Assembly: GCA_027382625.1 (NCBI GenBank)
Contig: JAJKFJ010022915.1
Location: 1-64,000, forward strand
Reading direction: 5' to 3'
Source of the DNA: Tetmemena sp. SeJ-2015
Taxonomy: Eukaryota > Ciliophora > Spirotrichea > Sporadotrichida > Oxytrichidae
DNA: 64,000 nt
This document shows, one piece after another, positions 9,701 to 20,800 of this stretch. The notes below the pieces were generated by a model. The model saw only the letters and a list, made by a program, of their open reading frames with translations, did no database searches and was not told the DNA's origin. The translations under genes and the position numbers were made by a program. Position 1 is the stretch's first letter, and each line of letters begins with the position of its first letter.

Positions 9701-12661
9701 AGAAAGTCAGCAGGAATAATTTGGGTAACTCTTCGGATGAAATAAATGTCTCTAGAAATATGAACTCCATCCTGGATAATACCATTTCCTCCATAAATGA
9801 GAGAGTAAATCTTGAGAAGATGATGTAGTAGCAGAATATAGAAGACATAAAAGAGGAAGTCAAGAACTTTGAAGATAAGTCGATGGAGGTGAGTTTCAAG
9901 ATAGATGAGCTTGATGGAATAGAGTTACTCAAACTCAAAAGGATCCTTATATCTAAGGGAGTGGCTAATAGTCCTGAAAAACTCATAGTACTCTAGTTTA
10001 TAGACAAACAAATTCAAAAGCTTAGACAAGAATTCGCGAATAGCGTTGCCAGTACAACTGAAGTGATAGCAAATGACGCTAAAGGAAAGCCCTTAGGATC
10101 TAGATCAAAGTCACCCTCTTAGAAGTAGAGGCACTATCATCATCACTGCAGATACAGAGAGGATGAACTGGTGAAAAAATTGACCAAACCTGCTTTGTAT
10201 TCTCCACAGATGAAGGTCATTGGAAAACTTGAGCAAAAACTAGTTCAAGGAAAACCTTAGGGATTTTCTGTTAGTCCAGTCAACTTTTTGCAGAAAAATC
10301 TTCAATTCAATTTCTCAATAGATCTCAAGAAGGCTTAAATTGAATAATCGAGTTACAGAGCAACTAGTTAAAAGGAAAGTAAGAGAACTCCACTTATTCC
10401 AACAGCTACGTTTATCAATGAAAACAACAGTCAAGATATGATTGAAGTGATCGATGAAAATGCTGCTGCTATTCAAGCTTTCGATCACTTGAATTCCTCT
10501 GGGTAAGCTGAGAAAGTAAATCAGTCATCTCAGGTGTCTCTCACTTTCTTAACTTATTATTTTACTGATGATCCAATAATGCGATCCATCTTCGATAATT
10601 CTTTCCGAAGTCCTCCCAAGAAACTAGAATTTCCTTTTCTGGCTCCAAGGTAAAAGGATCTGCTTAAAAAGACTGTGATTTTTGAATCTTTGAAACTACA
10701 GGACAGCATAGCTAAAATCTAAGCTTGTAAGTTTATAAGGGTTTATAATTACTTTGTATAGAAAATGTGGTGATGCGACGCATGAGGATGGAATCCCCTG
10801 AAATGCAATTCAATCGAAGATCCTTAGAAAGTACGATGAATATTAGTGCAATTAAAGGGTCTAATGCTGCTTTGAGCATCTCAATATAAAATTTTAGATC
10901 TTTTTAATCTCAAAAGGCAGCTAGAAATTGCCACAGGTTACATTTAAAGCAGTATAATTGAATAAGCCTCTGTAAAGAATCAAAATCGAGAGCTTCAAAG
11001 GACAAAGAATCTCAAGGAATTCAAGAGAAGGATCTCTTTATCAACTCAGCAAGCACACTTCCAAGGAGATGTCTTTAAGAGAGGATGTCGAGGAAAGGGT
11101 TCTTCAAGATCTCAAAAATTAATAGATGTAGGAAAAGGGCCTCAACACTTTGAGTTTGTTTGCTAATAAAGATTAAAAAATTATAGACACTAAGATTCCA
11201 CTCTCAAGAAAGGACAGCAAAAATTTTAACTCGGAAAATATCTTACAACAACAAGATAGCATTTAAATCGTTTATATATGGTTTTATACTTTCTTTGATA
11301 GACTAATATAAGAAACGATAGAGAAATTCAATGAGTTGGATAATTAGCTTCTTCAAATTTTATTTATTTTTTAAACAAGGGCTTTACTCCCGTTAAAAAA
11401 GGAAGGCTCTTTGTAAAAGTTAGAGGGTTAATTTAATCTCAACGACGCAGCTCTTTAAGAAAGCTTGGAGATGGAAGAAGCGAAGAGATAGAAATCCAGC
11501 TCTAGTAAACTTCTCGACAAAATGTTCAAGGACTATGAGAAGAGGTCGCAATCAATGCAGAAACTATAAAAGGATCAGTAAGCAATTTTCCCAAGTTTGA
11601 GATTAGTATCAAGCTCCAAGTAGAAACCTAAAGAGTTGAACAAGGATATAAGAATTTGAGCATAACTACTTAGAATTTTTTAATATAAGCTCCGTTTAGA
11701 AAAGACTCTTAGGGCTAAATAATAAAAACAGGTAAAAGAATCTAGCCCTGCCTCCTATACATTCCAGAACTTAGCTTTCTAAGCTGAACTCTAAAATTGC
11801 CACTTTATTTTTGCATCTTCAAAGTAGTTGAGCAGACAAATGAGCTCTGAAGATTTCACCTCATAACCAGACTCCAGGAGAGAGGGGATCTATTTACATA
11901 ACCACCTCTATAATAGCTCCAATGCTTTTGGCAATATCACCGTCTCTTAGAGTTAAACAAGGATCGAGGACTCTCCTAACTTCATACAAGGTAATAAGCT
12001 GAAGGTGACGCTGCCCTCAAGTCTCAGAGAAAGCCCAATTGCGAGAACCAAGCATATAATTAGGCAAGGAGCTAACAGGAATGCTAGGATGATTACAAGC
12101 ATAAATGGAGGACGCATAGAAAAGGTTACCACGCCAGAAAAGGAAGTAGAGATCATTATATAAGAGGAGAGCGTAGATCTTTCCTAGAGTACGCTCAAGA
12201 AGAATACTGTTCTTCAAAATTTTCAGAATGGAGAAGAAAATTAAGAGAAAAATAACGACGTTTCTATGGATGAATTCAAAATGTAACTCCAGAACAGACT
12301 CTCAGAGTTGTATCTAAGTTAGATAGAGAGCCACAAGTCATCTGCTGAAGAGAGCTAACAAAATATCAGCATGGCTTCAAATAACTTATAGATTGGTTAA
12401 GCTTTTACTCCTGGACAATAAAATGAGGCAGAAAGGATGAACCTGCTCAAAGTTTTCATTTAGAAATTATCGCAAAAGCAAAATCTCAAAAATCAAAGCA
12501 AGCCTGATCAGTAGTATCAAGGGACTTCTTTCCAGCAATATCTGAAAAAGAAGAACGATACTAAAGCGTTACTGTGGCTAAACAAGAAAATCAGATTCAA
12601 GATCCCTCCAAAGCAAGTGACTACTACTGATTCTAATTATAAACTACTTAATTACTACTGA
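6749..12661 (+). CDS. cytosolic carboxypeptidase-like pseudoenzyme with a giant disordered tail
   Basis: M14D (CCP/AGBL) homologue. True CCPs remove glutamates from tubulin tails using a zinc site. From the ATG at 6749, nine IESs and three introns (7237-7339, 8112-8211, 10727-10761) leave 1764 codons, exactly a multiple of three. The CCP N-domain signatures are clear: FESGNIDSVIRVGDKEYN and QWFNFVVKN. The catalytic domain follows with LPYTYSDLQDFLRPL, VVPMLNCEGVIIGNNR and SLSGNDLKR. The zinc motif HPGE is RPGD here. The DLHGHS-type His motif reads NFDMTMNKKN. The late TLE catalytic Glu region reads SYDFISS. All expected metal and acid residues are therefore missing, so it is probably inactive. 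After about residue 560, roughly 1,150 residues of S/K/N/Q-rich tail follow, with charged helices. A 10-bp IES joins domain and tail; if that call were wrong, the CCP part would end at TGA 9171. Confidence 0.85.
6918..7013. other. IES, 96 bp, pointer TAGA
   Basis: TAGA at 6918-6921 and 7014-7017. Deletion removes an in-frame TGA and joins EEFKLLD to EEQDELLK in the CCP-like protein. Confidence 0.75.
7631..7676. other. IES, 46 bp, pointer AGAATA
   Basis: AGAATA at 7631-7636 and 7677-7682. Deletion gives VGDKEYNIYMRADSNTKG, matching the conserved CCP N-domain better than the uninterrupted frame, which is open but non-conserved. Confidence 0.9.
7769..7861. other. IES, 93 bp, pointer GAGT
   Basis: GAGT at 7769-7772 and 7862-7865. 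Deletion joins SLRGV to QFNIMNFKKRS, the CCP-family FNI.NF strand. Confidence 0.9.
8595..8620. other. IES, 26 bp, pointer TTC
   Basis: TTC at 8595-8597 and 8621-8623. Deletion gives YVFKVVPMLNCEGVIIG, the conserved CCP block. A 23-bp alternative would add one Leu. Confidence 0.85.
8968..8987. other. IES, 20 bp, pointer TTC
   Basis: TTC at 8968-8970 and 8988-8990. Deletion joins DLESLNF to KDQKNPYASMRMVF, restoring the C-terminal CCP frame. Confidence 0.8.
9162..9171. other. very short IES, 10 bp, pointer GAGCT
   Basis: GAGCT at 9162-9166 and 9172-9176. Deletion removes the TGA at 9171-9173 and fuses the CCP domain end (MIGKEL) to SSLESEVKKKK. The extreme shortness makes it less certain than the others. 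Confidence 0.6.
10878..10906. other. IES, 29 bp, pointer ATCTCA
   Basis: ATCTCA at 10878-10883 and 10907-10912. Deletion joins AALSIS to KGSQKLPQV in the tail. Confidence 0.85.
11255..11296. other. IES, 42 bp, pointer GATAG
   Basis: GATAG at 11255-11259 and 11297-11301. In-frame length, with no TGA in frame. Deletion joins LQQQDR to LIQETIEKF. Identified from composition and the repeat. Confidence 0.7.
11651..11671. other. IES, 21 bp, pointer AGAATTT
   Basis: AGAATTT at 11651-11657 and 11672-11678. Length is a multiple of three but carries an in-frame TGA. Deletion joins LNKDIRI to FQYKLRLEK. Confidence 0.85.
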
Positions 12662-12759
12662 ATTCAGATTTGAAATTTTATTTAATTAGAGATTATCTTA
12701 TTTAAATACGGACACCTTCAATAGCTTGCAAGATGAAGTAGAATTATTGTGGCATTTTA

Positions 12760-14036
12760 TCAACAGCAAGAATAAATTTCGTTTTCACAAAAGTTGAACC
12801 CTTGCTTTTATTTAAGCTCGTAGGGCTATAGTAATTCCCACTCCTTGCTTTTATTTCCATGGAAGAAAGCTTATTTAAGGTTTTGCCTTATTCCCTCGTA
12901 GAAAGGCAGAACTCCTATAAATATAGAAATGCTATTGGATATATTTAGAGGTAGGTGATGACCCCTCTCCGAGAATGCTCCCAAGTTGATTGCGCTGACA
13001 TGAGTAAGTAGGTATGATAAGCAAGGAGCCCTCCTGTGAAGAGATTGAATAACCCTGTCAAGGCTATGAAGACAGACCATATGCTGCCTATATGATTCAT
13101 TGCATCAAAATCTCCATTTGCCTCTTTAGCTCTGTTTGCATATCCATCCATTGCCTAAAAATCTGCATGAGAATATCGATTCAATGCTTACCACATCAAA
13201 GGAAAGTATTTGCTATATAGTTTGAAGAAGTAAGAACCACCAGAACTTCCTATGGTTGAGTTCCCCAACACATCCTCCTATCCAAAAGCAGTGATGATCA
13301 TACTTCCTGACGCATCTGTCGCACTATTTGCAATGCTTAGATCTATAGGGTTGCTCTATATTGCATATCTCACAGAACTTCTTTCGAGGCAACTCTATCT
13401 TAGCTATGTATTCCATGTGTGTCTACTCCTCTTCGAGAGTAGATTGATCGCTCTCAGTCTTCGATATCTCTTGATAAGTAGATTTCGACTACTTATTGCT
13501 CTAGCTATTTAAGCCTTTTCCAGAGTCCTCTCCTTCTCTCTCAACTTAATACAGAGTTGCATTCTTTGAGTTACTAGCTTTGGACTTATTTCTATTGTCT
13601 GATGATTAATGAGTTTCTAGGTCTATTTCATTAACTGAGTTGAAATCATCGTAACCCACGAAGAGTCTAGCTTTTTACTTCCTGCTAAACTCTGTGTCTG
13701 TTTCATCCACATAAACTAAAAAGATAACCATTCTTTGGTCTTGTAAAGAAGATTAATTTTAGCCTGGACCTCGGTGAGTTGTAAAAAACAGGTAGCAAGA
13801 AACGAAGTGAATATAAGAAGATTAAGTATTTGTAAATATGAATAGCGAGGAAGAAGAGCAGGCTCAGATAACTCCCATCCTGGTAATAGGTTTTGAGTTT
13901 GTTTTAATAGAGAAGGCAACATATGTAAAAGAGAGCATAGCACACTATGTAGAACCCTCTCGCTGAGTAAACTGCTTGCCTCACTTCTTCTTTCTAAATC
14001 AAGTTTATACATTTGAAAACCAATGCTTACAGACAT
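12760..14036 (-). CDS. DHHC-type palmitoyltransferase
   Basis: S-acyltransferase with four membrane segments that palmitoylates cysteines of target proteins. The ATG at 14036 is followed after two codons by a GT..AG intron (13994-14030); a second intron spans 13155-13191. Two IESs are removed. The result is 379 codons including TGA, exactly a multiple of three. TM1 ([14 protein letters not shown]) and TM2 ([15 protein letters not shown]) precede a loop with [10 protein letters not shown], the family's DPGYV-like turn. The cysteine-rich domain follows: [19 protein letters not shown], then KYDHHCFW with the DHHC nucleophile, then TM3 and TM4. A TTWE-like motif (STWEHSRR) and the C-terminal [12 protein letters not shown] complete the family pattern. 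Divergent from the gene at 14175 by 138 bp. Confidence 0.92.
12898..12950. other. IES, 53 bp, pointer GTAG
   Basis: GTAG at 12898-12901 and 12951-12954 (CTAC on the gene strand). Deletion joins RRGVITY to [10 protein letters not shown] 2-bp alternative would add LPFY. Confidence 0.75.
13711..13723. other. very short IES, 13 bp, pointer ATAA
   Basis: ATAA at 13711-13714 and 13724-13727. Deletion removes a TGA frame and joins RPKNGY to VDETDTEFS, the expected turn before the cysteine-rich domain. Confidence 0.75.
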
Positions 14037-14174
14037 TTCAAAATTAAAAATAGAATTAAATCTCAATATCTCTTACAAATTTTTAACTTCTCCGATTGTT
14101 TAGCATATGGTAAATTGCAATGAATTGAAGGAAATAATTTGATTAAGTTAATTTTGCAAGTTGTGACTAATAAA

Positions 14175-17100
14175 ATGCCTCCATAGCCTTAAAAGTTGCC
14201 CAAGAGTAACTATTTTCATTCAGTTTTCACTTTAATTCTAATCATAGGCTAATTCTAATAGAAGCTTCATTCTCAAAGTAGAGAGGAGGAGGATGTTTCA
14301 TATAATTATTAATCATCTAATGGCAATATAACTTAGAAATAACTAAATTAAAATGATGGCAGGTATTCTCAAAAATATTATAATTCCCAAATTTAAAGCA
14401 TCCTTTTTTGTTTAAGTTTCAAGTTCTTACACGTCAATCGAAGTTAAGAAATATGTGCATATAGTGAATCAGTTAAAGAGCAGCAATCACTTAGAGAGAA
14501 GATCTCTAACTTGAACGAGAGTGCAGATTATTCCCAGCATAGGAATGCCCTCCTCAAACAGTTTAATAGTGTATAGACTTTTTAGCTTTATTATTAGCAC
14601 GCGTCGAATTCAGGAAGTAGAAACCACAGTCATGAGAAAATGCACTCAACTGGGGTGTTATAGATTACTCAAAACACCTTGAATATAAGAATACTCAACG
14701 AGGAGGAGGAGGATCAGCAAAACCCAGAATTGAAAAACAATCGCAGGGAGCACAGCTTCTCAGTCGAAAAAACTAATGAGAAGCAATTTTAATTCAAAGA
14801 GAAAGCTTACTAGAGGTAATTACAAAGAAACGGAGGAGGAGGAGGAGTACTTGAAAACCAGATGGAGGATTCGAGTATGGCATCCAAATTTATACTTGCT
14901 TAAAAGGATAGAGAAAACTTCGAGTCAAGTTTCACAATAATAATGATAATGATGCTGATTATATATTATCTTATCTCAAGTACTAGCTAAATTTAGAAAT
15001 ACAGCTAAACTCAGCTAACTGAAACTGTTAGGAATCTCAAGAAGCAAAAGATCGTTGCTCTAATAATAATACTTATAAATTTCTTATTCATTACCAAATC
15101 TGACTTGAAGAAGAATGATAAATCTAAGCTCTATTAAAGTAGAAAGGGGGCTTAGACTTCAGTTGTGATTGAAAACCTACAATCAGTTTCTGATATTTAT
15201 GGACAGGGTGTTAACTCAAATGCGTTTAAAGGCAAGAGGAGCAGTTTGGCAACTGGCGATACTAAAAATCTCTCATCGGATTAGAAAAGATTCACCTCGC
15301 TTAACATCTCTCCTCTCACCCAAATGAAGGCACTTATTTACTTAAGTTATTTTGAAGGTTTAAAACAAGAATAAGAAAGCCAAGAAGAGAGATCTCTTAC
15401 TGCAAAATATAGAAGAAGGTGGTGGAGATACGACTAACAAGGCAAGTGGAAAGAGAAGAATCTCCATATTCTCTTTCTAGTTGAAAGCGGTTGACAATTA
15501 AAGTCCAGATATTCTGAATCCCCCCTCAGCTGCGAAGAGAAGCGAGTTCAGTGTATTCACTCATAAGAACATAACTCTCCCTCAAGTAACAGTCAATAAA
15601 AGCCTACATTCAAGTTAATTCAAATAAGATGCAAATCCACTATCACCGACGCCAAAGCTCCCAAACTTAAATGGGTCCACTCTCAATTAAGAGGGGCAAG
15701 AAACTGGCAAAAATTTAGGCTTAAATTCTCCGCAAACATAGAAGTTTTCAGTCACCGGTGGTACGAAGGGATCTGCAGCTGCGCCTGATAACTCCGAGTA
15801 AAATGAAAACTAAGGCGCCCCTGTGATAGACCCAATAGCTAACATTAGCTTTGGAGATGTTTCCGAAGACACAAAGAAGGCACTCGAGAGACAGAGATTA
15901 GAGAAGCCTATGAACTACCAAGACTGGAGATTTACAATATCATCTTCTAAGTCTTAATTAATTAGAAAGTTAGCCAAGGTGAGGTAGAAGGAGAAGCAGC
16001 TTCAAATTATGCCAAATGTGCGGGTGGACAGAGAGCGCAAGGAGAGGATTGAGAAAGTGAAATCTAAGGTGAGAGCTGATGCCTTAATGGGAGAGAAGTA
16101 GAAGAATTAAGAGGAGACCATTGAAGATGGATACGTTTTTATTTTGGCTTGAGAAATAAGCTAGCAAGATTGAGATAGATTAATGTCTAGGAGGAGCCCT
16201 TCACTTTTAGTCTCTAGAAAGTGCATGACCGAACTTTCATTAGCAAGATCCTTCCTTGCATCCAGAGACAGCAGAACAAGCATTCTACTTAGTTTGCTTT
16301 TGAATTTAATTTCACCCCTCGGAGCTAGCAATTCCAAAAGTCCGAATCTTCTTAGGAATACTTTCAGCGTGGAGATGTATGGAGAATATACAAATGCAAA
16401 TGTATTATGTATATGTATATGTGATTAGAATTCTTAAGGCACAAGAACCAAGAGAAGGAAAAAAGAGCTAGATAAGAGCACAAACACCTCCAAAGTACTT
16501 CAGAAGACAAGAGGAAAATTCATGAGGTAGACTAGAGTTTGGAGCATCAGCAAAATGAGGATGGAATATAAACCAGGAAGTAGACAAACCCTAAAGAGCT
16601 GAAGAAAAAGAGGAAGACAGATATGACAGACGTTGCTCAGCTGAGCAAGGACTAAAACAAGCTGGTGGTGAATAAAGGGATCAACTACAGCATATCAGTT
16701 GAAAAGTTCGAGCTCAAGAAGGCAGGCACCTAGGAAGAGGATACGAGAAGGAATTAGCAGAATTCTAAGACTTTAAGCAAGCTTCATCTCAGGCTCACCA
16801 TTGAAGAAGATCAAGAGAAATCATCAAGATCATAATATTTAATGGTGTGATTCTTAAATCTAACGAGTCTAAGAGTTCCCTAAAGGACTAACTCTCCCTT
16901 AGTGTGAAGTACTCTTACAACCTTAAGTCCAAGAATGAACTTCTTATAATATTTTGAATGTGTTTGTCAGAAAGGTTACCACTCCTAAAGCAGATAAGAT
17001 CAAAGTTAACGACGATTTAAATAGCAGCTTTGAAGTGACTGACTATTCTCTCGCATTATATTAATTTAGACAAGCGCTCTCCTAATGCGAACAGTCCTAA

Positions 17101-17850
17101 CCCATCACAGTTTAAGAAGGCATCACTCACCAATCAGCAGAAGAGTTCGATATTCTTTGGAAGCAAAAAGGTTTCAAATTAAGTTTTTGTTTCTAACTTG
17201 AATAGGACTGTCGATGAAGGCTCTATAAATTTATCATTATTTTAAATGCTAAGAATCGAAGTAAGATGCAGCAGTATTATAGTTGTTTTGCTAATACTTT
17301 TAATTAATAGCAGTACCAAATTTGAAGAGTAAGCTTTTGTTTGCAAGCTAGAAAGGAGATGACAAGAACAGAAGGCGGCTTTCACTTTAAGGGGGAACCA
17401 ACTTTGCCATGGGAACCCAGAGTCCTACTCAGTTAAAGAGCTCCTTCAAGTAGAGTGGAATTAAAGACAGACTTAACTAGACTTAAAAGGCAAGCCCCAC
17501 TGCTCAAGGTGGCTTCGGCAGTCCAAAGCTCTTGCAGCAAGAAAGGCGCATGGCTACTGGCAGCAGCTCCAGAAAGTATTTATCTATCTTTCATCTTAAT
17601 AAAGAGTGAGGGGAGCTTTGAAGTTGTGTCCATCCTAAGTGCAATCATGTAAGAAGTCTTCTCTTCATTTTCGCATCTTCTTATTTTTATGAATGGGCAT
17701 GAGTGACACTGAGAAGTTGGAATTCATGAGGGAGAAAAAGGTCTAAGAGGAGCGCAAGAGAGACTTCTTAAACTAGCTAAAACGAAAGTCATATTTAATT
17801 GTACATCAGTGTTTAAAATTTAGAGTAGAGGGATTATAAAAATTATTATA
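14175..17850 (+). CDS. unknown large low-complexity protein, 3' end unresolved
   Basis: Not recognised. From the ATG at 14175 the frame is open (TAA/TAG read as Q) to an IES at 15325. It continues through further IESs to about 17850 with S/K/N/T/Q-rich composition and glycine or glutamate homopolymer runs. Conserved-looking charged blocks include EDTKKALERQRLEKPMN, EEPFTFSLQKVHDRTF and a final KLEFMREKKVQEERKRDF. No membrane segment or domain is seen. The frame also changes near 16855-16945 and 17050-17080, where I did not pin the repeats. No TGA closes the last block before the channel start at 17889; in the same frame the next TGA is at about 17941. Either the ends overlap, an unmapped IES hides the stop, or this is the N-terminal extension of the channel. 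Confidence 0.6.
15325..15352. other. IES, 28 bp, pointer TGAAGG
   Basis: TGAAGG at 15325-15330 and 15353-15358. Deletion joins PLTQMKV to QNKNKKAKKRD. Confidence 0.85.
16111..16190. other. IES, 80 bp, pointer GAGGAG
   Basis: GAGGAG at 16111-16116 and 16191-16196. Deletion removes two in-frame TGAs and joins KQKNQEE to PFTFSLQKVH. Confidence 0.85.
16390..16440. other. IES, 51 bp, pointer ACAA
   Basis: ACAA at 16390-16393 and 16441-16444. Deletion joins DVWRIYK to NQEKEKRAR. A longer alternative using AATTC would also restore frame. Confidence 0.65.
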
Positions 17851-17888
17851 AATTTAAGCACTTTACTACATACAATCGGGGCAAAAAT

Positions 17889-20800
17889 GGATCCGAGAAG
17901 GTAGTCAGTCATGGCAAGCGGCCACTTCCCTCAGGGCTTGAAGCCAGCACAGGATTCTGGTAATCAACACTAACTTTGCTTATCCATTCTTTAGGACTGG
18001 ATGAAAATGGCCAACTCTCAATCAAGGAAAAGAAAAGGCAACAACGTAAGTAATAAAGAGAAAGAAATCTATCATGTCTTTTTTAAGTTGACTGTTTCAA
18101 ATTGAAGAAGCACTTCTTCTCATTACCCCATAATATCTAATTCATTAATTGAGTGATGAGAATAAATTTCTATATCGGTGTTAAAGCGAGTAACTGCCTC
18201 TCACCGAGTGAAAAGATTATAAAACCCTCAACAAATGAACCACCACTCACCCCTTACTATAGTTATGAATGAATACGCAAAGCAGAAGGAGAGGAAACAA
18301 ACTAAGACGCAGCGAGTGCAGGAAGGCATCCTTGCGCGCATGGAAGAGATAAAAAAGCTTACCGATAAATAAGGTAATCAAAACACTCACACCGAATAAT
18401 AATTTGTCACGAATCTCGCCAACACTATTTTGGCTAATTCAAATTCTATACTGTTCTATTTTTAGAACAAGGAGGAATTGAAATATTTATTCTTTGTTAA
18501 TAGGAGGGACTGGCCACTTAGACTCAGATGAAAAGGATACAGCCATGGGTTTTTTTTAGGATATTTATGAACTGGTTTTATTTTTAGTTCCAATGAGCTC
18601 AAAAATGTTAACTTCTCCAGGATGGAGACCAAGGCTAATGAAGTGAATATGGAGAAGGCTTTAATTTTTGTGCTTAGAATTTAATGATATATGATGAGGC
18701 TTAGGATCCAGAGTTCATGATAAAGTGCAGGAGCAAGTTCAAGCTGTATTGGGACATAGTTATCATAGTGTTGGCAATTTACAACTCTATCGTGATTCCA
18801 GTCGAAATCGCCTTCAACCCGCCTGAGTTAGCCAGTTCTGGGGAGATTACAATAGAGTCGCTTATCAATTTGGTGTTCTTCATAGATATCTTCCTCAACT
18901 TCAGGACGACATACATCTCAGATGTGAATGGCGATGAGATCTTCGACTTCAAAAAGATAGCGCTGCTCTACATCCTCAGTGGAAGATTCATCTTAGATAT
19001 ACTGTCGTCACTTCCATTCAACGCAATGGACGCCTCTTCAGATATCCTACCTATCCTGGGTATGCTCAAGTTGGCAAGACTCAGCAGAGTGAGCGTGGTC
19101 ATTAGAAATTTGAACATGAGGGCAGACACCAAGGCGCTGATTAAAGTGCTGTGGCTCATCTTCTTCCTGTTCTTCTACACTCATATCATAGGCTGCCTCT
19201 GGTTCTACATTGTGGAGCAAGATGAGACCTGGATTAAATCAAGTATCAATACGTGTATTCAAATTTAAGATCCCAAAGAAGGATATGATATTCCAGGACC
19301 AGTTTGCCTACAACATCTACTCCTCCGAGTTGCTGCGTCAGTATCTGGTCGCATTCTATACAGCATACTTCCTGATTGCCTCAGGAGAGATGGCTCCCCA
19401 CACAGATGCTGAGATTGTGCTGGCGTTCTTCATCATGCTATTCTCTTCCATCGTGCTAGCGAACATCTTCGTGCAGATGACCAACCTCAACCAGGAGATC
19501 AATCACAAGACTGTCATGTTCCAGGAGCAGCTGGACACCATCAACACCGCCATGGAGAACCTGGGTCTCAAGCCCTCCCTCAAGGTGGAGATCAAGACCT
19601 ACTTCATCAACACCTTCTCCAGAATGAACCAGCAGAACGAGCTCAACAGGTTCTTCGAGGGCATCTCTCCCAGTCTGAGGCAGCAGATCCAGTACCAGAT
19701 CTTCCACGAAGCACTTGAAGTTAACATAGTCCTTAACCAGTACATTATCAACAATGTCCATTCAATTTATGGAAAGATGGGTAAATTGAAATAGCAATAT
19801 ATGGATTTTTAAAGATAAACAACAACTCTAAGATTAATAAGAAGTATTTCACTTTAAATAGGTAATTTGTCAAATGATGATCAATTAGTATTATTTTGAT
19901 GATAGCCATGAAGAGGGGGGTCATGGTGGTCACGGCAATTAACATGGTGATGCACATGGAAATGCGCATGGTAATGAGCATGGTCAAGGACATAGTAATG
20001 CTCACGGGCATGAAGAGCATGGGCATCAAGGAGGACACTAAGGGGGGCACCAAGAGCACTAAGTAGCTAACCCTCATAGTGGTATTAATCTTGCCCAATA
20101 AGGTGACCACTCAGTGTTCAGCTAGTTAATTAAGCGTCTTGAGGTAGAGCTGGCAACTCCCGAGCATGTTTTCGTACAGCAAGATGAGGAGCTTACTTCC
20201 TAGAACTCATACATGTACTTCATAGCTAAGGGAGACTGCTATGTGAATGTGATGGACAAAACGCAAGACGGCATCGAAGAGCTCAAGCACAGATCTCTCC
20301 TTCCAGGAGACCACTTTGGAGTAAGTCATAGATTCATGAATAGCCAATTCTTAAGCTCACTTTTTAATCTAGGAAGTGTCCTTGATCTATGGATGCCCTC
20401 GTACAGCCACTGTGAAGGCCAACAATTATTGCACTCTAGCCAAGCTGTCCAAGAAGAACTTCGATGACATGGCCAACAGGCACCCTGACATGTTGGACAA
20501 GTTCAAGTAGAAGATCTACCACTACGACGACAACGTCAAGCTCTTCCTGGAGAAGTCCCTCTACTCCATTGACTACCTCAAGGACGTGCCAAGCGATGTC
20601 AAGCACGAGCTCATGTACAAGATGAAGAAGATTAACTTCGAGATGGACGGCTTCCTCTTCAAGATAGACGAGAAGGCCACTCGCATGTACATCATCCAGA
20701 GTGGGGAGGTGCAGATCGAGCACACAGTTGATGACCAGGTGTTTGCAATTGAGCGTCTAGGCAGAGGCTGCATCATTAACCAACGAGGATTCCTGTTTGA

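Noticed and set aside
19234..19268. Treating the frame breaks as ordinary introns
   Set aside because: At many sites (for example here, 1009 and 36228) no GT..AG choice gives the required frame, while the flanking direct repeat does.
19456..19761. Long minus-strand open frame opposite the channel gene
   Set aside because: It mirrors GC-rich codons of the conserved channel C-linker, and its Leu/Val/Asp/His-biased product has no family features.
19900..20095. His-rich region as a non-coding satellite repeat
   Set aside because: It keeps one open frame that joins the channel C-linker to the cyclic-nucleotide domain, with imperfect units and varied codons.
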